64,000 nucleotides of DNA from Pyxidicoccus sp. MSG2 (GCF_026626705.1 NZ_JAPNKC010000001.1:310001-374000); one strand, 5' to 3'. Positions 36,545 to 46,209 are shown, numbered from the stretch's first letter. The notes: generated by a model from the sequence alone, not told the origin. Numbers and translations: made by a program.

Positions 36545-38785
36545 ATGCTCAAAAAGCCCAAGTTAAAGGGGTCTTACCGGGTGGAGCCCCTCGACCCGGA
36601 AACGGTGGTTTTGGTGGCGGAGGACCGGCACCTGCTCCTACGGGGGCGACTCTACGCGTGGGTGGTGCCAATGCTGGACGGCCGGCGCACGGTAGAGGAA
36701 CTCTTCCACGAACTGGAGGGCCAGGCCACGGCCGCAGAGGTGCTGTACGTGCTCGGCTTGCTGGAGCGCAAGGGCCTCGTGGCGGAGGCACCCGCGCTCA
36801 TGGCCCCGGCGGTGCATGCCTTCTGGGACGCGACCGAGGCCGGCGCGAGCGTGGCGGAGCAGCGGCTGCGGGAGCTGGCGGTGTCTGTCTCCCCCGTGGG
36901 AGGCGCCTGCACGGAGGCCCTCCATGAGGCGCTCGCGGCGGCGGCGGTACGCATCGCCGAACCGGCCGCGCTCTCGCTCCTGGTGACGGACGACTACTTG
37001 CGAGGGGAACTGGAGGCATTCAACCGCGCGGCACTGGCCTCCCGCCGTCCGTGGATGCCCGTCAAGCTGGTGGGGACCCACGCCTGGCTTGGTCCCCTCT
37101 TCCGCCCCGGCGAGACTGGCTGCTGGGAGTGCCTCGCCCAGCGGTTGCGTGGCAACCGCACTGCGGAGACCACCCTGCTGCGCCAGCGAGGGGCGCGGGC
37201 GCCACTCGACGTGCCACGTGGCGTGCTACCCGTGGGCGAGCGCGCCGCTGCGAACCTCGCCGCTCTTGAGGTGGCCAAGTGGCTCGTTCTTGGCAGGAGT
37301 CCACGGCTTGAGGGCAAGGCGTTGACCGTGGATCTGTTGGGGCTGGAGCTGCGGGAGCACGTCCTCGTCCGGCGCCCCCAATGCCATGCGTGTGGTGACC
37401 CGGCTCCTCGCGAGCCAAGGCCCCTGGTGCTGCAGTCCCGGCCGAAGCTCTTCACCTCGGACGGCGGATTCCGGGAGCAGTCACCGGAGCAGACCCTCGC
37501 CACCTACGAGAGACATGTCAGCCCTCTCTCCGGGGCCGTCCGCGCGCTGGTGCGTCTCTCCCGGAGTGATGTCCCGCAGGTGCACGTCTACAGCTCGGGA
37601 CCCAATCTCGCGCTGCGCTGTGACGACCTGCGTCACCTGCGGGCCAATCTGCGCAACCAGAGTGGCGGAAAGGCGAAGACGGATGCGCAAGCGCGCGCCA
37701 GTGCGCTCTGCGAGGCGCTTGAGCGGTACTCGGGCGCCTTCCATGGTGACGAGCCACGCCGCCGCGCGCGACTGAGGAACCTCGGCGAGGCCGCCATCCA
37801 CCCCGGCACCTTGCTGGGGTACAGTGCCGCGCAGTACGAGCGCCGCCAGGATTGGAACCGCCTCCCCTGGGCCTTCTACGAGCGGGTTCCCGAGCCGTTC
37901 GACGAGTCTGCGGAAATCGACTGGGCCCCGGTCTGGTCGCTCACCCGGCAGGAGCTACGGTATGTGCCTGCGCTGCACTGTTACTACGGCTACCCATGCC
38001 CGCCCGGCCAGGGTTTCTGCTTCTCGGACTCCAATGGCTGCGCAGCGGGAAACTCACCCGAGGAGGCCACTCTCCAAGGCTTCCTCGAGATCGTGGAGCG
38101 GGATGCCGTGAGCATCTGGTGGTACAACCGGCTGGTGCGGCCCCGGGTGGCGCTGGAGGGCTTCGGAGAGAGCTACCTCCCACAGCTCGAAGCTGCCTAC
38201 CGCGCCAATGGCCGGGAGCTCTGGGTGCTGGACGTGACGGCGGATCTCGGTATCCCCACGTTCGTCGCGGTGAGCCGGCGTATGCAGGGACCCGAGCAGC
38301 TTGTCTATGGTTTCGGCGCGCACCTGGATGCGCGGCTTGGCATTCTCCGGGCCGTCACGGAGGCCAACCAGTTTCTGACCGCCGTGGAGGGGCTGACACG
38401 AAGCGCGGCTGGCGGTGATTTGGTGGATGACGCGACGCGCGCATGGCTGGACACCGCCACCCTTGCGAACCAGGCCCACCTCAACTTCGATCCGCGGGCG
38501 CCAGCGCTCACTGCAGCGGATTATCCGTGCGTCCAGACGGACAACCTCGCCGAGGACGTGCGGCGCTGCGTGGCCGTGGCGGAGCGTCACGGGCTGGAGA
38601 CGCTCGTGCTCGATCAAACACGGCCTGATATCGGACTCCCGGTAGTGAAGGTCATCATCCCAGGGATGCGCCACTTCTGGCGGCGGCTAGCCCCAGGCCG
38701 ACTCTACGATGTGCCAGTGGCGATGGGCTGGCTGCCGGCTTCTCTCCGCGAGGAGCAACTCAACCCCCTTACCATCTTCTTCTGA
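36545..38785 (+). CDS. Fused E1-like leader-binding / YcaO cyclodehydratase (TOMM, SagC-SagD type)
   Basis: 746 residues from ATG 36545, since the family normally begins MLKxPxxK; an in-frame ATG at 36494 is also open. The N-terminal half is the E1-like, leader-peptide-binding module with two CxxC zinc pairs (CWEC at 193-196, CHAC at 280-283). The C-terminal half is YcaO with its ATP-site helices (ASALCEALERYSG, QGFLEIVERDA, RAVTEANQ). Together they convert Cys/Ser/Thr in the precursor core to azolines using ATP. The C-terminus ends LNPLTIFF rather than the PxPxP found in many azoline-forming YcaO enzymes. It lies between precursor and dehydrogenase. Confidence 0.93.
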   Translation: MLKKPKLKGSYRVEPLDPETVVLVAEDRHLLLRGRLYAWVVPMLDGRRTVEELFHELEGQATAAEVLYVLGLLERKGLVAEAPALMAPAVHAFWDATEAGASVAEQRLRELAVSVSPVGGACTEALHEALAAAAVRIAEPAALSLLVTDDYLRGELEAFNRAALASRRPWMPVKLVGTHAWLGPLFRPGETGCWECLAQRLRGNRTAETTLLRQRGARAPLDVPRGVLPVGERAAANLAALEVAKWLVLGRSPRLEGKALTVDLLGLELREHVLVRRPQCHACGDPAPREPRPLVLQSRPKLFTSDGGFREQSPEQTLATYERHVSPLSGAVRALVRLSRSDVPQVHVYSSGPNLALRCDDLRHLRANLRNQSGGKAKTDAQARASALCEALERYSGAFHGDEPRRRARLRNLGEAAIHPGTLLGYSAAQYERRQDWNRLPWAFYERVPEPFDESAEIDWAPVWSLTRQELRYVPALHCYYGYPCPPGQGFCFSDSNGCAAGNSPEEATLQGFLEIVERDAVSIWWYNRLVRPRVALEGFGESYLPQLEAAYRANGRELWVLDVTADLGIPTFVAVSRRMQGPEQLVYGFGAHLDARLGILRAVTEANQFLTAVEGLTRSAAGGDLVDDATRAWLDTATLANQAHLNFDPRAPALTAADYPCVQTDNLAEDVRRCVAVAERHGLETLVLDQTRPDIGLPVVKVIIPGMRHFWRRLAPGRLYDVPVAMGWLPASLREEQLNPLTIFF

Positions 38786-38791
38786 TCGACG

Positions 38792-40201
38792 ATGCAACCG
38801 CGCACCCTCATGTCCTTCTCTCAGGGGACGACTCTTGAAGAGGTCCCGGATGGCGCAAGGGCCGTTCGAGGGTCCACTGGCGTCGCTCTCGGCTGCCCGG
38901 CCCCGGCTGTGCTCGCGGCACTCCAGCGCCTCGCGCTGGCAGGCGCCAGTGAAGAGGAACTCGCCACGGAGGTCCTGTCCACCGAGGGAGAGTTCGCGCT
39001 AGCAGCGTTTTACGTGTGTCTTGAGCGACTCATGGCGGCTGGCCTGATCCGCCACACGCTTTGTCTCGGGGACATCTCCCTAGTGACGGTGGAGCCGCTC
39101 ACGAGCGGGTACCGATTCGCCGCCCGGCTGCTAGAGCCAGGGGGGCGTTTTCTGCTCTCACGTTTCTCGGCTTCCCGGCGCGATGGGGAGCGGCTCGTCG
39201 TCGAGTCCCCCGCCGCGCCCGCGCGTGCCGTCATCCATGATCGCCGAGTGAGTGCGCTCCTCATGGATCTCTCAGCACCGTCTTCTCTTCGAGAGCTGGC
39301 GGCGCTACCCACCGCGCTACCCGAGCCGGTACTCGGCTCGTTGCTGGGACTCCTGCTTGAGACGGGCCTCCTCTGTGAGGTGGATGCGGCGGGTGCTGTC
39401 GTGGAGCCACCCACGCTCACACACTGGGAGCCGCACGATCTGCTCTTCCACGCTCGCAGCCGGCGCTGCCTGAACCACGGGCCCTACGGCCCCACATACC
39501 GGTTTGGATGCCTCATGCCCCTCCCTCCGGCGGTCACACCGCGCTCGCCCGAGGAGGGGCTAGCGCTCTACCGCCCGGACATCGAAGCACTCAAGCGCGC
39601 CGATATCCCCTTCACGCGGGTGTTGGAAGAGCGGCGCTCCCGTCAGCCGTACGCAGAGGCGCCGCTCCAGGCTCTGCATCTCGGGGAGCTCCTCTATCGC
39701 GCGGCGAGGGTACGGCGACGCTTCGCTGGCGAGATGACCGAGCTAACCAACCGGCCCTATCCCGGCGGGGGGGCCCTCTATGAACTGGAGCTCTATCTGG
39801 CTGTTGCCCGGTGCGACGGAATTGAGCCAGGGCTCCACCACTATGATCCTGAGCACCATCGCCTCCACCGCATGTGTGCGCACAGCCCGGAAGTGGCGCA
39901 GCTGTTGGCTGAGGCGGGCTTCAGCGCGGGAACGGATGACGTGCAGGTCCTGGTAATCCTCGCTGCGCGCTTCCAGCGGGTGATGTGGAAGTATGAGGCC
40001 ATGGCGTACGCACTCATCCTCAAGGATGCGGGTGTCCTCCTACAGACGCTCTGCCTGGTCGCGGAGGCAATGGGGCTGGCCGCATGCCCGATTGGCGGAG
40101 GCGACGCGGAGCTATTCGCCCGTGCTGCTGGGACGTCCCCCTGGATTGAGGGCTCGGTGGGCGAGCTCATTCTTTGGAGTCGGCCGAACGCTTCACCGTA
40201 G
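38792..40201 (+). CDS. SagB-type FMN-dependent azoline dehydrogenase
   Basis: 469 residues. The first 200 residues contain winged-helix-like segments seen in longer SagB proteins; the C-terminal 220 form a nitroreductase-fold domain with the FMN-binding VLEERRSRQPY, RPYPGGGALYELELYLAVAR and AYALILKDAGVLLQTLCLVA. SagB oxidises azolines to aromatic thiazoles and oxazoles. It begins six bases after the cyclodehydratase stop, so it is in the same operon. Its last 35 bases overlap the 3' end of the convergent kinase gene. Confidence 0.9.
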   Translation: MQPRTLMSFSQGTTLEEVPDGARAVRGSTGVALGCPAPAVLAALQRLALAGASEEELATEVLSTEGEFALAAFYVCLERLMAAGLIRHTLCLGDISLVTVEPLTSGYRFAARLLEPGGRFLLSRFSASRRDGERLVVESPAAPARAVIHDRRVSALLMDLSAPSSLRELAALPTALPEPVLGSLLGLLLETGLLCEVDAAGAVVEPPTLTHWEPHDLLFHARSRRCLNHGPYGPTYRFGCLMPLPPAVTPRSPEEGLALYRPDIEALKRADIPFTRVLEERRSRQPYAEAPLQALHLGELLYRAARVRRRFAGEMTELTNRPYPGGGALYELELYLAVARCDGIEPGLHHYDPEHHRLHRMCAHSPEVAQLLAEAGFSAGTDDVQVLVILAARFQRVMWKYEAMAYALILKDAGVLLQTLCLVAEAMGLAACPIGGGDAELFARAAGTSPWIEGSVGELILWSRPNASP

Positions 40202-43200
40202 ATTCCATACCCAGCCACTCCCGGGCGAGGCTCAGCACACGCGCGTGCTCGGGCACCCGCTCCAGAAAGCTTGTATGGAAGAAGTCCTCGTGGAGACGGG
40301 CAGCGCGTTCCATGAGTCGCTCCCACGCGGCTCGAAGCACGGCGAGGGCTTCTTCACGCCGACCGCAGGCATCGAGTGCCTCGGCGTAGGTGCGCTGGAT
40401 GAGGATTTCCCCCTCCTCTACGTGGCCCTGCTGCCGCAGCCGAGCCATGGCAAGCGACGCGTACGACAGCGCCTCCTGCGGCAGGCTGCCCCGCGCGAGA
40501 AGGATGTCCGCCAGGCGCCCCTGGGCGATTGCCTGGAACTGGTGAACAATCTCGCAGACTTGAACAGCGCGACGGGCCTCGGCCTCGGCCTGCTCCAGCG
40601 CCCCGGCCAGACGGGAATTGGTTGCGAGGCAGATCCATGCGCCCCCCTCCAGCCGGGGACTGTTATGCGCTTCGCAGTATCGGATGGCCTCCAGTTCCTC
40701 CGCGCGCGCCTCCTCGTGCTGCCCCATATAGGCAAGGGCAAGCCCCAGGTTCACCTTGGCATTGGCGATGAGGTGGCGCATGCCAATCCGCTCGGCCTCG
40801 GGCAGGAGGGCACGAATCAGCTCCACTGCCTCCGGGTACGCGCCGAAATCGATAGAGGTGAACCCCAGAAAGCCGCGCAGCATTGCGGCGTTGCGCAAGT
40901 CACCACTGCGCTCGAAGAGCTCGATGGACTCCTCAGCCCATCGCCTGTACACCCCGACGTCGCCGGCCAGCAGCGCCATTCGTGAACGCCCATGGAGCAT
41001 GTGGGCGCGGATGATCGGCTCGCCGGGGAAGCGCTCCGAGAGCGCTTCTACCCTGGCTCCGAGAGACTTGGCGTGGTCATATTCGCCCACGAAGATGAGC
41101 TGGAGAACGGTCTGGGCGAGCGCGATGAGTTGCGGCGCGCTCACCTCTCGAGCCACCTCTCCCTCGAGTTCCGCGGCCAGTTCACACAGTCGGTCGCGGT
41201 GCACGAGCCGACTCGCGGCCACCGCCAGCTGTGCCGCCGCAGCGTACCAGTCCGCGCCCCCCCGTGGCAGCACGCGCATCGCCTCGAGCGCCCAGTTCTC
41301 GGCCTCGGTGTTCTCCCCACGCCAGGCGTGCGCTTCGGCGCGGATGAGGCTCAAAGTACCGGGGAGCGCCCCAAAGGCATCGTAGGCCGCAGCCCGCTCG
41401 GCGCGCTGCAGGGCCGCCCTGAGATCGCTGGCCGCGAGCGCCTGCTCCGCTGCTCGGCAGAACCAGACCGCCGCGCGTTCTGGTTCTCCGCCCCGGTCGA
41501 AGTGCTCCGCCAACACGATCGCGTCTCGGTCGCCCATACGTTCCAACCACATGCCCGCCAGCCGGTGGCCGACGACGTGGTCCTCCTTGGTGAGCATCCT
41601 GTAGGCCGCCTCACGCACAAGCGCGTGCCGGAATTCGAACTCCTGCTCGTGATGGAAGGTCGCCTCGGGCCGAGGGGTGATCCACTCGGCTTGCTCCAAC
41701 GCGGCAAGCTGCGCGTCCAGCTGTGCTGGGCTCGAGGTGCCCAGCAGCGCCGCCACGGCCCCGCGCCAGAACACCTGGCCGAAGACGCTCGCCGCCCGCA
41801 GGATGAGCCGCGCCTCGGGCGCCAGACTCTCCAGGCGGGTTTGTACCATCGCAAGTACGGTGCCCGGGATGTCGTCCTTGTGACCTGCGGCCACGGCGCG
41901 CAGGAGTTCCTCGAGCAGAAAGGCATTCCCCGCTGAACGCTCCCACAGCCGGCGTGCCGTTTCGCGGGGGACCTCGCCGAGGACCTGCTGGACGAGGGAC
42001 TCGCAGGCGCGCCGGGACAACTCCCCCAGCTGCAGCACGGTGAAGCGCCGATCCCGCCAGATCCCGGGAAAAGCGCTGTGAACTGAGGGGCGGGCCAGAC
42101 TCACGACCAGCAGAGGTTGGTCCCTCAGCAGCCGGAGCGCTGCGTCCACGTACTCCACCGTGGGCCCATCTCCCCAGTGCAAGTCATCTAGCAGAAGAAC
42201 GACGGTCTGAGCGCGGCACTCGGCCCCGAGGAATTCCACCCACGCGCGGCGCATCTGGTCCCCGCGCAGCAAGGGATCCCGGCGAGCAGCGCGGAGTTGT
42301 TCGCTGGCCTCGTCCGGAAAAGGCGTGCCCACCAGTTCCCCGAGAAACTCGGTCACCCTGCGCTGAGACGCGAGGGGGACATGCCGTGCCACGCGATCCT
42401 CCAGCTTCCGGCGTTGCACTTCAGTGGGCTCGCCGTCCACCAAGTGCGCGGTGCCGCGAATGAGCTGCGCCAGCAGTCCGAAGGGAGCGCCAGCCCGCAT
42501 GGAGTCGCCGCAAGCGCCCCAGAGCGCTACCGACTCGCCCCGGGTCCGGACGCGCTGAATGAACTCCTGGGCCAGGCGGGACTTGCCTACGCCCGCCTCC
42601 GCCGTCACGAGAATGGCGCGCGCGACCGGCTCTTCGGCACACTCCTCAAGAGACTCCTCGAGCGCGCGTAGCTCATGCTCGCGGCCCACACAGTTGGTCG
42701 GCTTGCCGAGCAGCTTGCGCATATTGACTGATGAGGGCAGCCCTTGAAGTACGTGCTCCCCATCCTCCATGGCCACGTCGATGCGACCCTCGATCAGGTC
42801 CGCCGTGAGCGCATCAAGGGCGATGACAGGTGCCGTGCCGCGAGCTGCTGTCCTCCAGAGGAGCGCCGCGGCCCGATCGATGGCCTCGCCCACGGGCTGG
42901 GTGCCGGCGAGCCGACCCTGCCCGGTAGCCAAGGCGATGGGCGCGTTGGGGAGCACCTGACGTATGGCGAACGCGCAGCGGGCCGCACGGACTGCTTGGT
43001 CAGTAGCCGGGCCCCCGCCCGCCAGCAGGATGATGCGGGTTCCATCAACCAGTTGGGCAACTTGCGCACCGCTCTCGATGAGCGCGGCATCCAGGAGGGG
43101 CGCCGTCGACTTCATTGTCCGGGTGGCATCGGCCGGGAGTGACACCGCAGGCAGGGATTCGGTGCGCGCCCTTCCGGCGGGCTCTGCCTCTTGCACGAGG

Positions 43201-44099
43201 AGCACCGAGACGAGCCGCTGCTCGACATGGGTGAGGGTCGCCGCGCGCGTGGCGGAAAGAGGCGAGCGGGCCAGGAGACTCTGATCGAACGCGGCGAGCA
43301 TGGCTGCCACGCTCGCGGCGTCCCTGGGACGCTCGGCGGGGTTCTTCGCCAGCAACCGGGCCACCAGGGATTCCAGTGGCAGCGGCACGCCGGGGAACAT
43401 CTCGCTGAGGCGGGGCACCTCCTCAAGCACCAATTTGGCCAGGATTGCAAGCGGGTGTTCGCCGGAGAACGGCTTCTGTCCGGTCAAGCAGTGGAACAGG
43501 ACACAGCCCAGGGAGAACAGGTCCGTGCGCGCGTCGACGTCGTGCGAGCCCCGCGCCTGCTCCGGCGACATGTAGCCGGGCGTCCCGAGAATCGCTCCGG
43601 TCTGGGTGAGCGGCTGAAGCGTACCGTAGGCTCGCGCCAGACCGAAATCGATGACCTTCAACCCCTCCAGCCTTCCCCCGCTCAGGAAGAGGTTGCTGGG
43701 TTTGATGTCGCGGTGAATGAGCCCCTGCGCGTGCACGACCGCGAGCGCCTCCGCGGTTCGCCGGGCAAGGTCGACGCTCTCGACGAGCGACAACCGTTCC
43801 CTCTTGAGCCGCTCGCCCAGATCCTCTCCCGCGAGCCATTCCATGACCAGGTACGGCAGGCCCTCGTCCACACCGTGGGCGATGTAACGGACGATGGCTG
43901 GGTGGTTGAGATGGGCCAGGGTGTGGGCCTCGCGCATGAAGCGCGCAGGGTCCTGCCCCGCCCTCCCGCCAATCAGCTTCACGGCGACAGGCGCGCCTGT
44001 CTCGTTATCTCGTCCGCGATAGACAGTGCCCATGCCCCCCGCGCCGATCTCGAACTCCAGCACGAAACGCTTGGCGATGGTCTCTTGGCGCACCTGCAT
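40167..44099 (-). CDS. Giant Ser/Thr kinase-ATPase-TPR regulator (PknK-like)
   Basis: 1310 residues. An N-terminal Hanks-type kinase (GAGGMGTVYRG, VAVKLIGG, HRDIKPSN, VIDFGLAR, GTPGYMSPEQARG) is followed by a cyclase-like or degenerate middle region (VSVLLVQEAEPAG, IALATGQGRLAG), then an AAA-type NTPase with Walker A (TAEAGVGKSRLAQEF) and Walker B (VVLLLDDLHWGDG), and a long C-terminal TPR-like solenoid. Such proteins act as sensor-regulators; this layout is frequent in myxobacteria. No DNA-binding domain is visible. It converges on and overlaps the RiPP operon, so it may regulate it, but that is inference from position only. Confidence 0.9.
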   Translation of the reverse strand: MQVRQETIAKRFVLEFEIGAGGMGTVYRGRDNETGAPVAVKLIGGRAGQDPARFMREAHTLAHLNHPAIVRYIAHGVDEGLPYLVMEWLAGEDLGERLKRERLSLVESVDLARRTAEALAVVHAQGLIHRDIKPSNLFLSGGRLEGLKVIDFGLARAYGTLQPLTQTGAILGTPGYMSPEQARGSHDVDARTDLFSLGCVLFHCLTGQKPFSGEHPLAILAKLVLEEVPRLSEMFPGVPLPLESLVARLLAKNPAERPRDAASVAAMLAAFDQSLLARSPLSATRAATLTHVEQRLVSVLLVQEAEPAGRARTESLPAVSLPADATRTMKSTAPLLDAALIESGAQVAQLVDGTRIILLAGGGPATDQAVRAARCAFAIRQVLPNAPIALATGQGRLAGTQPVGEAIDRAAALLWRTAARGTAPVIALDALTADLIEGRIDVAMEDGEHVLQGLPSSVNMRKLLGKPTNCVGREHELRALEESLEECAEEPVARAILVTAEAGVGKSRLAQEFIQRVRTRGESVALWGACGDSMRAGAPFGLLAQLIRGTAHLVDGEPTEVQRRKLEDRVARHVPLASQRRVTEFLGELVGTPFPDEASEQLRAARRDPLLRGDQMRRAWVEFLGAECRAQTVVLLLDDLHWGDGPTVEYVDAALRLLRDQPLLVVSLARPSVHSAFPGIWRDRRFTVLQLGELSRRACESLVQQVLGEVPRETARRLWERSAGNAFLLEELLRAVAAGHKDDIPGTVLAMVQTRLESLAPEARLILRAASVFGQVFWRGAVAALLGTSSPAQLDAQLAALEQAEWITPRPEATFHHEQEFEFRHALVREAAYRMLTKEDHVVGHRLAGMWLERMGDRDAIVLAEHFDRGGEPERAAVWFCRAAEQALAASDLRAALQRAERAAAYDAFGALPGTLSLIRAEAHAWRGENTEAENWALEAMRVLPRGGADWYAAAAQLAVAASRLVHRDRLCELAAELEGEVAREVSAPQLIALAQTVLQLIFVGEYDHAKSLGARVEALSERFPGEPIIRAHMLHGRSRMALLAGDVGVYRRWAEESIELFERSGDLRNAAMLRGFLGFTSIDFGAYPEAVELIRALLPEAERIGMRHLIANAKVNLGLALAYMGQHEEARAEELEAIRYCEAHNSPRLEGGAWICLATNSRLAGALEQAEAEARRAVQVCEIVHQFQAIAQGRLADILLARGSLPQEALSYASLAMARLRQQGHVEEGEILIQRTYAEALDACGRREEALAVLRAAWERLMERAARLHEDFFHTSFLERVPEHARVLSLAREWLGMESTVKRSADSKE

Positions 44100-44525
44100 C
44101 GAGGGACATTATGAGCGCTCGGCGAAGAGGGCGTCCATGCCGCTGGAGGGGGCCCTTGCGCGTGGCCCTGAAGTCGGCGCGACTCTGCGACTCCTTTCAG
44201 AAGCACGGTTGGCCAGGCAAAAGGAGACTGAGCCTCACTCACCGCAGGTCGGACGCCCCTCTTCCGACCATACGCCCGCTCCCATTTGAGGGGTACGGTA
44301 GAAAATGACCCGTCAGCAGACTGCCTCCAGAACTAGAGGGGATTCCTAGTAGATACACGGGACTGACCAAGCCCCCCGTAGACTCGAAGTGCCCGGTGTT
44401 ATTCGTGACCTCTCGAACGGCGTGTGGGCGTGCCCCGGTTCCGTGGACATGTTGCTCATGCTGCGAGCCTAGGCGTCGAGGCCACTCGCTCGAACTCGAC
44501 GGGGCTGATGGGTGCACGCAATCGG
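44100..44525. other. Intergenic region upstream of the large kinase
   Basis: About 425 bases without a supportable gene, less GC-biased than the core genome. It should hold the minus-strand promoter of the kinase gene near 44100-44250. The part next to 44526 probably carried the lost remainder of the IS3-type element, but no transposase sequence is recognisable. Confidence 0.5.
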
Positions 44526-44786
44526 TCAACGCAACACTTGCTGCAGCCGGGCCAGTTCCCCGCGCTCCGCCGTTGTCAGCGCGCCGGGATTGACCTCGCC
44601 CCGGTCTGTCTTCGTCTGATCCACCCACAGCCGCAGCGCCCACTCGGTCAGGTCCAAATCCCGGGCCACCTGAGGGATGGACTCGCCCTCCTCCAGCACC
44701 AGCCTCACCGCCCCGGCCTTGAACTCCGCCGAGAACTCGCGGCGCGGCCTACGGGGCCTCCTCTGCTTCTCCTCGGTCGCGGACAT
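44526..44786 (-). mobile_element. IS3-family transposase OrfA remnant
   Basis: 86 residues with the OrfA helix-turn-helix pattern (RREFSAEFKAGAVRLVLEEG, IPQVARDLDLTEWALRLWV, GALTTAERGELARL). Intact OrfA continues with a leucine-zipper-like tail of roughly 15-20 residues; here it stops after QQVLR. No OrfB with a DDE motif follows and no terminal inverted repeats are seen. It is therefore a broken insertion-sequence fragment. Confidence 0.8.
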
Positions 44787-44900
44787 CCCGTGCTCCTTCC
44801 CTCACATCTCGGGTGTCCACGGAACTGGGCTACTCACACACGAGGCTAATACTACTCGGTCAGTTGTTTTGAATGTGCAGGCGTGATCTACCACTGAGGT

Positions 44901-45274
44901 ATGACGCCCGCCCAGATGCGCAAGCTGGATGGAGAGCTGCGCGAGTACATCAAGAAGTGGCAGATAGCATTGGACCTACTGGACGACGCGTTGGAATGGG
45001 GCGTGCGACGCCACGTGGTGCTGGCCGACGCGGGGTACGGCAGCGCCCGGGAGTTTCGGGACGGGGTGTGCGAGCGCAGGTTGCATTACCTAGTCGGGTG
45101 CAAGGCGTCCTCAAGGTATGGCCCCTGGCTCGGCTCCCACTTCACCACCCAAGGTGGAGGGGCGGATGGGGCGCCCACGCACCGGCTACGTAGCGGAAGG
45201 CGTCGAGCCATGGCCCTTCGATACGTTGGTGCGTCAGCTGCCCCAGGAGAAATGGAAGACGGTGCGCTGGCGCG
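44901..45274 (+). pseudogene. IS701-type DDE transposase remnant with frameshifts
   Basis: The first 20 codons (MTPAQMRKLDGELREY) look like a transposase N-terminus and run directly into a middle/DDE-region block (VVLADAGYGSAREFRDGV, RRLHYLVG), implying a large internal deletion. The continuation then needs two frame changes: VQGVLKVWPLA in one frame, then KVEGRMGRPRTGYVAEGVEP and PFDTLVRQLPQEKWKTVRWR in another. The family assignment rests on this pattern. It ends where the opposite-strand lipoprotein pseudogene begins. Confidence 0.7.
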
Positions 45275-45836
45275 TAGTCGGCATCGTCGTGAACGTCGGT
45301 GAAGGCGCCCTGCCCCGCCTCCTCCAGCACCGCGTTCAACTGTCGGAAAACGCCGCCCTTGCCCGAGTAGAAGGTCCCCAGCTCGTTCAGGCCAGCGCGA
45401 AAGGCTCCGTACTTCCACTCGACGTCGCCTACGCGCTGTTGCGTCTTCCCACTGCGCACCCACGCGAGGCAACCGTCAGGCCGGAGCACCGCCACTTCGG
45501 TGAAGCGCCACCCTGCCGACCAGCTCGGCACGCGATACCCTCGCCCGAGTCCAGCACCTCGCGCATCATGAAGCCCACCGCCTGTCTGGGTGTCAGCGAG
45601 CTACCCGCCACGGGATGCGCGTCGCGCTCCTCCAGCGCCACGTCGCGAAGCAGCACCTCGAAGGCGTCTCTCCGTTGTCCTCGCGGTTGACGGGCTCCTC
45701 GGGAGGAATCCTCGGCCCACGGATCCCCAGGCAGCGCTCCGCGTTGCTGGAACGTGTCCCTGCGAGTGGACGACTCAACCCCGGCGCAACCCGTGGCGCA
45801 GAGGGCGGCGCAAAGCATCCATAAGCCAGCACGCAT
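45275..45836 (-). pseudogene. Frameshifted, truncated lipoprotein gene
   Basis: The N-terminus is a lipoprotein signal (MRAGLWMLCAALCATGC). The frame is good to about VLDSGEG, then continues in a different frame as YRVPSWSAGWRFTEVAVL, FYSGKGGVFRQLNAVLEEAG and GAFTDVHDDADY. One missing base near 45541-45547, in a short C run on the plus strand, would restore the frame. The 3' end runs into the transposase remnant, so the gene is also truncated there. Unknown function. The single-base lesion could be a sequencing error; the truncation is less easily explained so. Confidence 0.7.
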
Positions 45837-46209
45837 TCCTCATCCCCATGCCTCCCTCCAAGAAGGAAGATGGCGTGGATGCTGGCATTGACGTCTGACA
45901 AGTCGATGAGGAATCGACAGACCGGCGGAATCTTACAGTGTCATGCCGGCGTGGCCCCTCAGGATTTCCCCTCGGAGTTCCATGACCGCCTGCGGGAAGT
46001 GACCCAGTCGTATCAATGTCACTTCCGGCAATGAGTATCCACGCCTCGCTCTATTCGGCGAGAGCCTGTGTGTGCGGTAGGGAAGGCGGCGGTGGCGCGG
46101 CGCCTCCACCGACCTCGACGGGCTCTTGGACCATCGCGTATCGCGCTGGAGAAATTCGAGATCATCCAGTAAAACATATTTATCCGCAACAAAACAGACA
46201 GGTGCTGCC
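45837..46209. other. Intergenic region upstream of the M23-like gene
   Basis: About 370 bases without a supportable gene. It includes an unusually A/T-rich stretch near 46150-46200 (with CATATTTAT around 46175) that could be the promoter of the M23-like gene, which argues against the upstream TTG start that an open frame would allow. Small open frames here have no ribosome binding sites. Confidence 0.5.

Noticed and set aside
46126..46209. Upstream TTG start for the M23-like gene
   Set aside because: It would place coding sequence across an A/T-rich, promoter-like stretch and put 57 residues before the Tat motif; later GTG starts give a normal signal peptide.
33341..46209. Direct-repeat attachment sites flanking the RiPP island
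   Set aside because: I looked for a second copy of the tRNA-Lys or tRNA-Glu 3' end on the right side and saw none; no integrase gene is present.
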